From Bacillota bacterium (GTDB lineage Bacteria > Bacillota > UBA4882 > UBA10575), in contig DUOH01000037.1 of NCBI GenBank assembly GCA_012838955.1, forward strand, positions 1 to 57,783: a stretch of DNA of 57,783 nt. The letters are read 5' to 3'. The first letter of the stretch is position 1. Each line of letters starts with the position of its first letter. The notes below the pieces were generated by a model. The model searched no databases. It was not told the DNA's origin and saw only the letters and a program-made list of their open reading frames with translations. Made by a program: the position numbers and the translations under genes. Below, piece by piece: positions 50,103-57,783 of this stretch.

Positions 50103-51086
50103 CTAGAATTTAATCTTCCAACCTTTAGGCACGCTATTGGGTTTCAAATCAGTTACATCCAACATATCCCTGGTCAACAAGTCATGATAGATCCAGGTCA
50201 TTTCCGGAACTTTCTCCCCTTTAACTAGGGATACGGCAATTTCCATAGATTGGCTGGCCATGTCAACCGGTCTGCTCAGACCTAAAACAGTAATCCATCC
50301 TTCTTCAAACAAGCTTTTGGTTAAGTCGCTCATATTAAAACCAAGGACCTTAACTTCACCGGGTTTCTTCCCGGCCGCCCGTAAAGCTTGGATTACGCCT
50401 TGGGTAAGCTGATCGGCAAAACAAGTAATGTATTCTACATCAGGATGGGCTTGAATCAGATCTTCCATTACTCTTAATCCCGCAGCCACATTACTCTCAC
50501 AATACTGGATATCTAAGATCTCAATCCCCGGGAATCTCCGGAAAACCTCTTGTTGTCCCTGTAACAATAAGGTATTTTGGTCTCCCCCTACGGGACCCGG
50601 CAAGATGATGACTTTTCCTTTTCCTTTGGAATCCAACGCCACCCACTGGGCAAAGGCGCGTCCAGTAGCAAAGAAATCAATCATGATTGTGGAGTGAATT
50701 GACGGAGCCGGACAAGGCTGATTATCATTAACAACCTTGATCCCTTGCCTAATCGCTTCTTCAATTACAGGAACACCTGCTTCCGAGTGACAGGGGTGAT
50801 AGATAATGGCGTCAACACCCTTTTGGACAACATCTTCAACTTGATTGATTTGCTTGGAGACATTGGCATAACCGCCTGCATCGTATAGAAGGGCTTTAAC
50901 TCCGAGTTTCTTCGCAGCAGTGGAGTAGCCATACCATTTCTTCTGGAAATATACATCACCCACGTTAGGCAACATTACTGCTACCACTATTTCATCCTTT
51001 GCCGCGTTTACTGCGGGCCCCATAAGGTTAAAACCGCTGAAAAGACAAGCCACAATAAGTAATACGGATATAACTGTTTTTTTCAT
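50103..51086 (-). CDS. Ribose-type substrate-binding protein
   Basis: A 327-residue exported binding protein of the Peripla_BP_4 (RbsB/TorT-like) group. The signal peptide (KTVISVLLIVACLFSGFNLM, ending near PAVNA) has a VAC cysteine, but the hydrophobic stretch continues, so cleavage at AVNA by signal peptidase I is more likely. The mature protein begins DEIVVAVMLPNVGDVYFQKKW; then QVEDVVQKGVDAIIYHPCH, the GIKVVNDNQPCPAPS segment, GKVIILPGPVGGDQNTLLLQG and VLGFNMSDLT. Unusually, the binding-protein gene is last of the three importer genes. The ligand is unknown: a sugar or polyol by family. The ribosome site is AGGGAGG. Confidence 0.9.
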   Translation of the reverse strand: MKKTVISVLLIVACLFSGFNLMGPAVNAAKDEIVVAVMLPNVGDVYFQKKWYGYSTAAKKLGVKALLYDAGGYANVSKQINQVEDVVQKGVDAIIYHPCHSEAGVPVIEEAIRQGIKVVNDNQPCPAPSIHSTIMIDFFATGRAFAQWVALDSKGKGKVIILPGPVGGDQNTLLLQGQQEVFRRFPGIEILDIQYCESNVAAGLRVMEDLIQAHPDVEYITCFADQLTQGVIQALRAAGKKPGEVKVLGFNMSDLTKSLFEEGWITVLGLSRPVDMASQSMEIAVSLVKGEKVPEMTWIYHDLLTRDMLDVTDLKPNSVPKGWKIKF

Positions 51087-51288
51087 CAGAAACTTTTCCT
51101 CCCTTTACTTCAGTGTTAAATAGGTGCTGAATTATATTCGACCATCCCAATAGCTTACTGTTTTATCCCGGCCCACCTCCTTCCAGTTCACTCGGGTATT
51201 CGCTGTATTGAAATAACCTTCCCTAGGGAAATACTTACTCTACTCTACTCTGACAAACTAAACCCATGGACTCTTCGCCTACAGTAAA

Positions 51289-52269
51289 TTACGACCTTTT
51301 CTTCTTAATCGAAGTCATGTAGACAGAGATGATGATGACTGCGCCAATCAAAACCCGCTGCACGAAAGTGGAGATCCCTAAGATATTTAAGCCGTTGGTC
51401 ATAAAACCGATAAAGAGAACTCCGAAAATAGTATTGGTTACTCCGCCCTTACCGCCAGTGAGGAGTGTCCCACCAATAACTGTGGCGCCCAGGGATTGCA
51501 TGGAATATTCCTGTCCTACTATAGGTTGTCCGGAAACCATTCTGGCGGTCAGAACAATACTAGCTAAAGCGCTTAATAACCCACTCAAGGCAAAAACAAT
51601 GATTTGTATTCGGTCAACATTAATTCCGGATAACCGTGCCGCCTCTTTATTACCGCCCACCGCATATATATATCTGCCCAGTTTGGTTTTTTTCAGAACA
51701 AAATACAAGATTAAAAAGACGACAATCGCAATAATTAACGGTACCGGGAACCAGCCTACATAACCTCCGCCTATTACAAAAAACTTATTTATTACATTTC
51801 CCGGTATATTGGTGACCGGCAATCCGTTATTAGAGATTAGAGCCAAACCGTCAGCAATATATTGCATGGCCAAGGAAGCCACAAAAGGCAATAACTTTGC
51901 TTTACCGACTAATAGTCCGGTGACACTGCCGCAAGCTAGACCCGTCAGAATACCGATGATCACTCCCGGAACCAAACCGTATTTACATAGTGACAAGGCT
52001 GTAGTCATACTGACTAGGGAAATAACGGAACCTTGGGAAAGATCAATACCGCTGGTCAACAAGACAAGTGTCTGCCCGCAAGCGACGATAAATAAAATTG
52101 ACGACTGTCTCAGCACATTACGGATATTGTTTAGGGTAAGAAATCTGTCACTGAGGAAGGTCAGGACAATCATCATAATCACAAAAGCAATAGGTATACC
52201 ATACTTATTCAAGTCCAGGTTAAATTTTCGCCCATTTATTCTGTTCGTTTCTGCAACCGCCTTTTCCAT
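51289..52269 (-). CDS. Ribose-type ABC transporter permease
   Basis: A 326-residue permease with about eight to ten helices, RbsC/XylH type. Marks are the first helix YGIPIAFVIMMIVLTFL, SSILFIVACGQTLVLLTSGIDLS (part of the conserved IDLSxGS segment: GIDLSQGSVISL), RYIYAVGGNKEAARLSGINVDR and YSMQSLGATVIGGTLLTGGKG. It ends in a short basic tail (SIKKKRS). Start ATG 52269 follows GAGGAGGAAG and lies 20 bases after the ATPase gene, so they are co-transcribed. A 200-base gap separates it from the binding-protein gene. Confidence 0.92.
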   Translation of the reverse strand: MEKAVAETNRINGRKFNLDLNKYGIPIAFVIMMIVLTFLSDRFLTLNNIRNVLRQSSILFIVACGQTLVLLTSGIDLSQGSVISLVSMTTALSLCKYGLVPGVIIGILTGLACGSVTGLLVGKAKLLPFVASLAMQYIADGLALISNNGLPVTNIPGNVINKFFVIGGGYVGWFPVPLIIAIVVFLILYFVLKKTKLGRYIYAVGGNKEAARLSGINVDRIQIIVFALSGLLSALASIVLTARMVSGQPIVGQEYSMQSLGATVIGGTLLTGGKGGVTNTIFGVLFIGFMTNGLNILGISTFVQRVLIGAVIIISVYMTSIKKKRS

Positions 52270-52289
52270 CTCTTCTTCCTCCTCAACTT

Positions 52290-53786
52290 TTACTGATTAA
52301 CGACAACCGCCTTATGCAATTTTTCTTGAGTTGCTTCCGAGCGTGGGAACTCCTCTTTGATCCTTCCTTCACTCATGACCAAAATACGATCACTCATCCC
52401 AAGCAACTCCGGCAACTCACTAGAGATCATGATGATACTTCCGCCTTCTTTTGTCAGCTCCAGCATTATCTTGTAGATTTCCACCTTGGCGCCGACATCA
52501 ATCCCACGGGTCGGCTCATCAAAGATAATAATCTTCGATTGAGAGCAGAGCCATTTGGCCAAAACAACCTTTTGTTGATTACCTCCGCTTAAGCTTTCAG
52601 CCTGCGTAAACATACTCGGCGTTTTAATACTAAGTTGATTAATTAAGTCTGTTACTGCCTCTTTCTCCTGCTTATCATTGATAAATAAACTCTTAATGAA
52701 ACGACCTAAAGCGGAATACGTAGTATTATTGAGGACAGACGCGATTAGGGATAATCCTTGATTTTTTCGATCCTCCGGTAAAAGTCCGATTCCGTAACTA
52801 ATTGCTTCTCTGGGATTTCTGATTCTTCTGGGAACCCCATTGATGATGATTTCTCCGGATTCAATGTGATCAGCTCCGAATATCGCCCTGGCCAGCTCGG
52901 TCCTTCCTGCGCCCAACAGGCCATATATCCCAAGGATTTCCCCTGCTTTCAGCTGAAAATTTATATCCTTCAATTTGCTGTTGTTAAGGTTAATAACCTC
53001 CAGCACTGTATCACCAATCGGGCGTTCTTCATAAGGAAACTGATTTGTTATACTACGTCCAACAATCATGGTGATTAATTCATCATGGGAGGTCTCCTTA
53101 ATAATTTTAGTGCCGATATAGGTTCCGTCCCGCAAAACAGTGGCGCGATCTCCGATTTCAAAGACCTCTTCCATTCTGTGACCGATATAGATGATTCCCA
53201 CACCTTGATTCCGAAGTCTCTTGATCAAGGCAAATAACTCATTGGTCTCATCTTGAGTCAATGAAGATGTAGGTTCATCCATGACGATGATCTTCGCATC
53301 CAAAGAAAGAGACTTGGCAATCTCCACGATCTGCCGTTGAGCGATGCTCAAATCCTGTACAATGCAAGAAGGATCAATATTACTGTTTATACTTTCCAAT
53401 AACTCCTTTGCTTTCTGAAACATCTGCTTTTTATCGATGAGCAGTTTGTTTTCCATTGGTTCATTTCCTAAGAAAATGTTTTCCGCCACTGTTAAGTACG
53501 GAACTAATTGCAGTTCCTGATAGATTACTGATATTCCCAGCTTTCTTGACAAATATGGTGAAATTTCCTTTACCACTTTTCCCTCGATTTGAATCTCCCC
53601 GGCATCAGGTTGATACGCTCCTGATAAGATCTTGATCAGAGTAGATTTACCGGCTCCGTTCTCCCCCAACAAAACGTGAACTTCTCCTTTTTTTAGGTCA
53701 AACGAGATATTATCCAGCGCCTTAACTCCGGGGAAAGACTTGCAAATACCTTTCATCCTCAATACTGTTTCCTTTTCATTTTCCAT
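52290..53786 (-). CDS. Ribose-type ABC transporter ATPase, two domains
   Basis: A 498-residue RbsA/XylG-type ATPase. Domain 1 has Walker A GENGAGKST, Q-loop VIYQELQLVPYLT, signature DLSIAQRQIVEIAKSL, Walker B IIVMDEPTSSLT and the His-loop IYIGHRMEEV. Domain 2 has the usual degenerate Walker A (GLLGAGRTEL), a full signature LSGGNQQKVVLAKWL and IIFDEPTRGIDVGAK. It is first in the operon and its start has CAAAGGAGGTAG upstream. About 280 bases of leader separate it from the promoter with the GntR-type operator, so a long untranslated leader is expected. Confidence 0.93.
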   Translation of the reverse strand: MENEKETVLRMKGICKSFPGVKALDNISFDLKKGEVHVLLGENGAGKSTLIKILSGAYQPDAGEIQIEGKVVKEISPYLSRKLGISVIYQELQLVPYLTVAENIFLGNEPMENKLLIDKKQMFQKAKELLESINSNIDPSCIVQDLSIAQRQIVEIAKSLSLDAKIIVMDEPTSSLTQDETNELFALIKRLRNQGVGIIYIGHRMEEVFEIGDRATVLRDGTYIGTKIIKETSHDELITMIVGRSITNQFPYEERPIGDTVLEVINLNNSKLKDINFQLKAGEILGIYGLLGAGRTELARAIFGADHIESGEIIINGVPRRIRNPREAISYGIGLLPEDRKNQGLSLIASVLNNTTYSALGRFIKSLFINDKQEKEAVTDLINQLSIKTPSMFTQAESLSGGNQQKVVLAKWLCSQSKIIIFDEPTRGIDVGAKVEIYKIMLELTKEGGSIIMISSELPELLGMSDRILVMSEGRIKEEFPRSEATQEKLHKAVVVNQ

Positions 53787-54047
53787 GATACTACCTCCTT
53801 TGTCAGGTATTCCGTCTCAGCAAACTCAATTTATTGGCCAATTCCCCCTTTTCCGCTATAAACGTTGAAAATCTACCTTAACTAACTGGGACTGTTGACA
53901 TGATTCATGAGCCAACCAAAAGAACCTGTTTACATTTTTTTACAAATAACATTGTTTGTCCAATATAGCTCTTTCTTAATATATGTAACCAAGTGTTCAT
54001 ACAAAATTTAATCAATTTTTTTATAATAACCAGATGACAAGGTGATT
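53787..54047 (-). other. Long leader of the importer operon
   Basis: The predicted transcript runs about 280 bases from the operator-bearing promoter to the ATPase start. I see AT-rich DNA, an ACAAA/TTTGT pair near 53940-53960 and no reading frame that looks coding. I recognise no riboswitch; a regulatory leader remains possible. Confidence 0.4.
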
Positions 54048-54102
54048 AGTTGGTTATACCACTTTCTATAACAAGAATACCTGATCTTACTTTTATTGTC
54101 AA
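54048..54102 (-). promoter_or_regulatory. Promoter and GntR operator of the importer operon
   Basis: On the minus strand a TTGACA -35 (54097-54102) and a TATTCT -10 (54074-54079) are 17 bases apart. Immediately downstream is the plus-strand motif AGTTGGTTATACCACTTT (54048-54065), containing the FadR/GntR-like TGGT-N3-ACCA palindrome. The identical 18 bases, in the same layout, occur before the GntR gene itself. Confidence 0.82.
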
Positions 54103-54180
54103 GAACTTTTTCACTTTTATTTCCCAACACTACCGCAGATCGCTAATAGTGTGTACAGTACTGAATGAGAATTATAAAAA

Positions 54181-54207
54181 ACCCTCCTCAATGACAAAAG
54201 GGAGGGC
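54181..54207 (-). terminator. Rho-independent terminator after the aldehyde oxidoreductase
   Basis: CCCTCC (54182-54187) and GGAGGG (54201-54206) flank a 13-base loop; on the minus strand T6 follows. It lies about 20 bases after the oxidoreductase stop. Confidence 0.8.
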
Positions 54208-54224
54208 TCTTTATACTGCTTTTC

Positions 54225-56153
54225 TTATTTACCTAATTTATTAATCTTTTCCAGATCATCCGCCACCTGCTTCAATCCAAGCTTTTCCAAGGTGGCGCGT
54301 GTCGGATAACTGGTTTCTTTATCCCAGCCATGTAGCTCATAATACTCATCAAGCAACCGATCATATTCCGCCCGATCTATTCTCCATCCTCTTAACTTGC
54401 CTGAGGGAATAGGCTCTGCTAAGTCGCGCGGCGTAGGCAGATCATCAGCCCGGGCAAAATCAGTGAATCTTAAGTTGAAGGCTTTTTCCAGGTTCAACTG
54501 TCGCATGGCAATTTCTTCGAAATCATCGACACTGACTTCCCGGCCGATCGCTGCGGAATAGAACTCCGCTATATGAGGCAGGTTAATAAAGTTGATATCT
54601 ACAGAGATTGTATTATAGTGACAGATTCCTAAAGAATTATTTATCCTGTGTGAAACCTCCATATACTTGACAAGCTGTGCCTTTCCCTCATAGGAGAGGG
54701 CGTCCAACGGATCATCAACATCAATGTTAAATACTTTCCTGGCTTTTTCCTTATCGTTATTGGGAAAAGTCTCGGTAATCAACGCGCCGGTAGTGTGACC
54801 GCCTCCTCTGGTGGAGGTGGCTGTGCCCAGACACCACCCTACAGAGCCTCGTAAAACCTCATAAAGATCCTGTCCTTTAATATGCATGGCATAATAATCG
54901 CTATCCCTGCCTATAATCTGTGCCGCCTTCGCACAGCCTTCAGCCAGGATATTACCGAAGCCCTTCCGATAGGCGATCTTCTCCGCCAGTTCCAGAGCAA
55001 CTGCGGCATCGCCCCATTCGAGTTTCATACCACCGGTATCCTTCTCCGTAATTATCCCTCGCTGATAACACTCCATGGCCCAACCAATGGCCCCGCCCAC
55101 CAGGTTCACATCCAATCCCAATTGGTTGCAGAGGGCATTTGCCTTAACCATAAAAGTAGGCTCCTCTATGGCTAATCTGGTTTGAATCGTGCTAAAAGTC
55201 TCCCACTGGTTGCTGGTGGTTTTCAACCCTTTATACGGCCCCTCGGTGATATGGAGCCGTCTTCCGCATCCTCCTACTCCGCACCCGGGAAAGCTCTCCG
55301 GGCCAATCTCATATTTTTTCACAGTTATTCTGGGATCAATCTTCTCAAATAGCTCTTCCGGGATAGACGACTCTTGAAAGTTCTTCCAATTATTCCCAGA
55401 GATCTCTTGTTTTCTTCCGTAGCAGTGTAGAGTACCGTATTTCCCTAAATTACTTCCTTCGTATAATTTCCTGTACTCCTTCACCGCCTGCATAAATCGT
55501 TCCGGTTGAGCCACTTTAATGGCATGCGACCCTTTGGCGATAATCATCTTCAGATTTTTGGAACCCATTACTGCTCCGGTTCCACATCTCCCGAAAGCCC
55601 TGTTTTTATCCTGGATAATACAGGCTCCTCTTACCAGGTTTTCCCCTGCCGGTCCTATTGATACCGCATGCAAATCCGGATCATTAAGTTCCTCCCTGAT
55701 TAGGTCAAGAGCGTCCCAGGTTGTCTTCCCCCAAAGCCGGGAAGCGTCCCTAATCTCAATCCGCTCATCCTCAATCCAGAGATAAACAGGGGTCGATGCC
55801 TTCCCCTCGATTACCAACAGGTCGTAGCCGGCATATTTCAAATGTAGTCCCACATAACTATCACTTAACCCGCTGGCCCAACCGCCGGTAACCGGACCCA
55901 GCGTACTGACGCTCATTTTATTGGCGCCAATGGCTGGAGTGCCCAATAACGCGCCTGCGCCGAAAATCAGTTTATTCATGGGATCATAAGGAGTCACCCA
56001 GGGCTGCAATTCATCATAGAGTATTTTTATGGCTATGCCTGTCGAACCAAGCCAGTCATCAATATACTTAGTAGTCGGTTCAGTGGAGATTTCTCCGTTA
56101 GACAAGTTTACCCTCAATATTTTGCCGGCATATGCATATAAATGCTCAGACAT
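54225..56153 (-). CDS. Aldehyde:ferredoxin oxidoreductase family (tungsten/molybdenum)
   Basis: A 642-residue enzyme of the AOR family, which oxidises aldehydes to acids (or the reverse) with ferredoxin. The N-terminal domain is typical: AGKILRVNLSNGEIS, LIFGAGALLGTPAIGANKMS, GPVTGGWASGLSDSYVG and the pterin-binding AFGRCGTGAVMGSKNLK. The late RGGGHTTGA and NNSLGICHYNT segments carry the last cluster cysteine. The usual CxxCxxxC cluster motif reads SFPGCGVGGCGRRLH here, with only two cysteines in a C-x4-C spacing, so one normal [4Fe-4S] ligand seems missing. The start has GGAGGTACAGAAGG upstream. It follows a ferredoxin gene by about 70 bases. The substrate is unknown. Confidence 0.9.
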   Translation of the reverse strand: MSEHLYAYAGKILRVNLSNGEISTEPTTKYIDDWLGSTGIAIKILYDELQPWVTPYDPMNKLIFGAGALLGTPAIGANKMSVSTLGPVTGGWASGLSDSYVGLHLKYAGYDLLVIEGKASTPVYLWIEDERIEIRDASRLWGKTTWDALDLIREELNDPDLHAVSIGPAGENLVRGACIIQDKNRAFGRCGTGAVMGSKNLKMIIAKGSHAIKVAQPERFMQAVKEYRKLYEGSNLGKYGTLHCYGRKQEISGNNWKNFQESSIPEELFEKIDPRITVKKYEIGPESFPGCGVGGCGRRLHITEGPYKGLKTTSNQWETFSTIQTRLAIEEPTFMVKANALCNQLGLDVNLVGGAIGWAMECYQRGIITEKDTGGMKLEWGDAAVALELAEKIAYRKGFGNILAEGCAKAAQIIGRDSDYYAMHIKGQDLYEVLRGSVGWCLGTATSTRGGGHTTGALITETFPNNDKEKARKVFNIDVDDPLDALSYEGKAQLVKYMEVSHRINNSLGICHYNTISVDINFINLPHIAEFYSAAIGREVSVDDFEEIAMRQLNLEKAFNLRFTDFARADDLPTPRDLAEPIPSGKLRGWRIDRAEYDRLLDEYYELHGWDKETSYPTRATLEKLGLKQVADDLEKINKLGK

Positions 56154-56226
56154 CCTTCTGTACCTCCTGCTGTGAAATCTGGAATAACTGGGGTGATCAC
56201 TTTATCCGACTTATTTTTCTGTCATA

Positions 56227-56514
56227 TTATTCCGCAATTTGTCTCCGCTTACTGAAAAACTCCTCCAATATCTCACGTAAAAAATCACTATGCGCGCAGT
56301 GTTCTAGGCAAAGCGGGATCTCCTCTCCTACGCAACAATCACAGGAAATACCGGCATCTCCCTCCTCCAGTAGTTCTACTATGTAACCTGCTTCCCCATT
56401 TTTCTTAATAATCTTGATGCTTGAGGCAGCAAAAGAAAAATCCCCCTGATGATGAAAAGAACATGCCAACTCGCACGTCTTACATCCACCACAGTTCGGC
56501 ATATCAAATTTCAA
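56227..56514 (-). CDS. Small ferredoxin-like protein paired with the aldehyde oxidoreductase
   Basis: A 95-residue iron-sulfur protein. The N-terminal motif CGGCKTCELACSFHH gives four cysteines for one [4Fe-4S] cluster (C-x2-C-x2-C-x3-C), and CDCCVGEEIPLCLEHC gives several more for a second. Such small HycB/DmsB-like ferredoxins are often next to AOR-family genes and take their electrons. The C terminus is a charged helix. I choose the TTG at 56514, which has AAAGGGGGA six bases before it; an ATG at 56541 would add nine residues and lacks a good site. It lies between the GntR gene (37 bases upstream) and the oxidoreductase, and probably forms one operon with both. Confidence 0.85.
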   Translation of the reverse strand: MKFDMPNCGGCKTCELACSFHHQGDFSFAASSIKIIKKNGEAGYIVELLEEGDAGISCDCCVGEEIPLCLEHCAHSDFLREILEEFFSKRRQIAE

Positions 56515-56550
56515 GATATATCCCCCTTTTCTATGTTGCATTCAGAAACA

Positions 56551-57249
56551 TCAGATTCTCTGTAACACCAGCTTCTTAATGATTTCCAGATGTTCCCGCA
56601 TCATCACAGATGATTTTTGAGGATCGCCATCTCTGATTCCTTCATATACTCCATTATGATAAAACTCGATTTTTCCCAGGGAGTCTTCATCAAGAATATT
56701 GTATTCTTGATGTATAACCAACGTTTCACCAATACTATTAATAAACTTTTCAAAGAGCGTATTCTGAGAAGCCCTGGCAATTAGGGTATGAAATTTTTTG
56801 TCTTTTTCCGAAAAATCCCCATTAATGCCCTTCTTAAGCAATTTCAGTTCTTCCTCAACCTCTTCTTTTGCTGCTTTGATCTGCTTTTTCAAGTTCTCAT
56901 CCACATTTAAGGCGGCCAACCGTGCCGCTTCCGTCTCCAGGATGATTCTCAATTCCAACATTTCAATTACAGGTTTTTTCCCAAAGACCAGAAGTGTGGA
57001 TAAGGATTCAATCAGAAAATCGGTGTTATCTTTACTTACATAAGTCCCCCCTCCATGCCTTGTGTCTAAAATCCCTACATAACTCAGGATCCTCAAAGCC
57101 TCGCGCACCGGTATCCTGCTAACTCCATAGTTCTCCGCCAATTGCCTTTCATTAGGCAATTTATCTCCGGGTTTCAGTTTGCCTTTTATAATGGCTTGTT
57201 TAATCTCGTTCACAATTTGATCGCTGATACTCAGTTTTTTAATTTTCAT
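56551..57249 (-). CDS. GntR regulator, FadR subfamily (FCD domain)
   Basis: A 232-residue transcription regulator. The winged HTH (about residues 8-72) has GKLKPGDKLPNERQLAENYG, VSRIPVREALRILSYVG and the wing RHGGGTYVSK. The helical FCD domain carries the residues expected for metal or ligand binding: ETEAARLAA, DKKFHTLIARAS, and the His in MMREHLEIIKK. FCD regulators usually bind sugar acids or other small carboxylates, which fits a cluster making acids from aldehydes. I prefer the ATG at 57249, with AGGTGA about five bases before it; starts 6-9 bases earlier are possible. It probably binds the two identical operators at 54048 and 57446 and so controls itself. Confidence 0.92.
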   Translation of the reverse strand: MKIKKLSISDQIVNEIKQAIIKGKLKPGDKLPNERQLAENYGVSRIPVREALRILSYVGILDTRHGGGTYVSKDNTDFLIESLSTLLVFGKKPVIEMLELRIILETEAARLAALNVDENLKKQIKAAKEEVEEELKLLKKGINGDFSEKDKKFHTLIARASQNTLFEKFINSIGETLVIHQEYNILDEDSLGKIEFYHNGVYEGIRDGDPQKSSVMMREHLEIIKKLVLQRI

Positions 57250-57294
57250 CCTCATCACCTGACCCTTAATGTTATGAACCCCAAATGATAAGAT

Positions 57295-57415
57295 CTAGGC
57301 GCCTATGCGGATAATTAACACATATAGCATGTTACAAATAGCGGCTGATTCCTGTAAAAATTGTTCCTGTTGCGCTTCATCGTATATTATTCGGATTTTA
57401 GCGCATAGGCCCTAG
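57295..57415. repeat. Large imperfect inverted repeat in the GntR leader
   Basis: CTAGGCGCCTATGCG (57295-57309) pairs with CGCATAGGCCCTAG (57402-57415), with a single bulge, around a 92-base interior that shows no other strong pairing to me. It lies between the GntR start and its operator-bearing promoter, so it is in the transcribed leader. It could be an RNA structure or a small transposon-like (MITE) relic. Confidence 0.7.
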
Positions 57416-57445
57416 AAGAATTAATGAATAAGTGGTATAGAAATA

Positions 57446-57500
57446 AGTTGGTTATACCACTTTTCATCTCTAAGATATACCAAAATACTGCCTTTGTCAA
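57446..57500 (-). promoter_or_regulatory. Promoter and operator of the GntR/ferredoxin/oxidoreductase operon
   Basis: On the minus strand TTGACA (57495-57500) and TATCTT (57472-57477) are 17 bases apart. The operator AGTTGGTTATACCACTTT (57446-57463), identical to that at 54048, follows directly. A nearby AAGTGGTATA (57430-57439) makes an inverted half-site pair with the operator end. Confidence 0.83.
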
Positions 57501-57684
57501 GTTTTTACAAACTAAAGACCAGTATTACTAATTTTCACCGAAAATACTTGGTATTTCCATACAAATATTCGGTTATTCTAAAAAGCGTCACCTCACAGGT
57601 GAAAAGCCCTGCAAACATTGTTTATTACTATTACTGAATCAAAAACATTTACCCTTATGCTTCGTCCCCTTATAAATACAAAAA

Positions 57685-57703
57685 CCCTCTCCGTGAGAGA
57701 GGG
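57685..57703 (-). terminator. Rho-independent terminator of the gene entering from the right
   Basis: CCCTCTC (57685-57691) and GAGAGGG (57697-57703) form a 7-base-pair hairpin with a 5-base loop; on the minus strand T5 follows. It lies about 24 bases after the partial reading frame at the right edge. Confidence 0.75.
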
Positions 57704-57726
57704 TATATATATATAAAAGAGGGGGA

Positions 57727-57783
57727 TTATCGTCGCCAATGTTGCTGATCATGCTTGGAGGATTTGTACGACGCGCCGAAGAA
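57727..57783 (-). CDS. Partial CDS, C-terminal 18 residues
   Basis: A minus-strand frame enters from the right edge and ends with TAA at 57727-57729; it encodes FFGASYKSSKHDQQHWRR. The terminator just after it supports a real gene end. Too little remains to name a product, and another frame could be the true one. Confidence 0.4.
   Translation of the reverse strand, partial: FFGASYKSSKHDQQHWRR

Noticed and set aside
57295-57415. Calling the inverted repeat a mobile element
   Set aside because: No second copy in the window and no clear target-site duplication, so it is listed only as a repeat.
1-57783. CRISPR arrays, tRNA or rRNA genes, transposases
   Set aside because: No regularly spaced repeats, no tRNA-like TTCGA arms in gene-free DNA, and no transposase-like protein were seen by eye.

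Overview
The window looks like chromosomal DNA from a fermentative, plant-fibre-degrading bacterium of the Bacillota, probably a deep-branching, Gram-negative-staining lineage of the Hydrogenispora/Limnochordia kind. The signs are strong AAGGAGG-type ribosome binding sites, YesM/YesN two-component systems, LplB/LplC-type permeases, meso-diaminopimelate dehydrogenase and LacI regulators. A predicted outer-membrane beta-barrel protein, and binding proteins with ordinary (non-lipoprotein) signal peptides, suggest a two-membrane envelope. The lineage is inferred from gene content; no marker gene (rRNA, ribosomal protein) is present. I found no tRNA, rRNA, CRISPR array or insertion sequence.

Layout. 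0.1-9.8 kb: housekeeping and signalling genes (DUF2937 protein, MEDS/PAS hybrid histidine kinase, CBS protein, superoxide dismutase, an unusual IMP dehydrogenase, M3 oligoendopeptidase, a small protein-kinase-fold protein). 9.9-15.1 kb: a forward-strand ABC transporter operon with a DUF3798 binding protein. 15.2-40.5 kb: a large reverse-strand glucuronoxylan locus with mannonate dehydratase, GH3 xylosidase, GH67 alpha-glucuronidase, a putative porin, an LplB/LplC/LipO-type transporter, a response regulator-kinase-response regulator cassette, LacI regulator 1, GH8 and GH43 enzymes, a second oligosaccharide transporter and LacI regulator 2. No secreted xylanase is present, so the locus appears to import xylo-oligosaccharides and finish them inside the cell; the glucuronate released would enter the Uxu pathway. 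40.7-47.3 kb: a LacI-sensor/GGDEF fusion, a LacI-like gene remnant, diaminopimelate dehydrogenase, a glycerophosphodiester phosphodiesterase and glutamate dehydrogenase. 47.4-57.5 kb: a reverse-strand cluster with a GntR regulator, a small ferredoxin, a tungsten/molybdenum aldehyde oxidoreductase, a ribose-type ABC importer, a Tm-1-like ATP-binding protein, a metallo-beta-lactamase-fold hydrolase and a class II aldolase.

The last cluster is the best candidate for an undescribed system. Two promoters in it, about 3.4 kb apart, share an identical 18-base GntR-type operator placed just downstream of a -35/-10 pair with 17-base spacing. This ties the regulator/oxidoreductase unit and the importer/lactonase/kinase-like/aldolase unit into one regulon. 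Gene content suggests import of a sugar or polyol derivative, ferredoxin-linked aldehyde oxidation, lactone opening, an ATP-dependent step and aldol cleavage; the substrate is unknown. Other points of note are the IMP dehydrogenase, which closely resembles my recollection of the Tritrichomonas foetus enzyme, and an aldehyde oxidoreductase that appears to lack one cluster cysteine.
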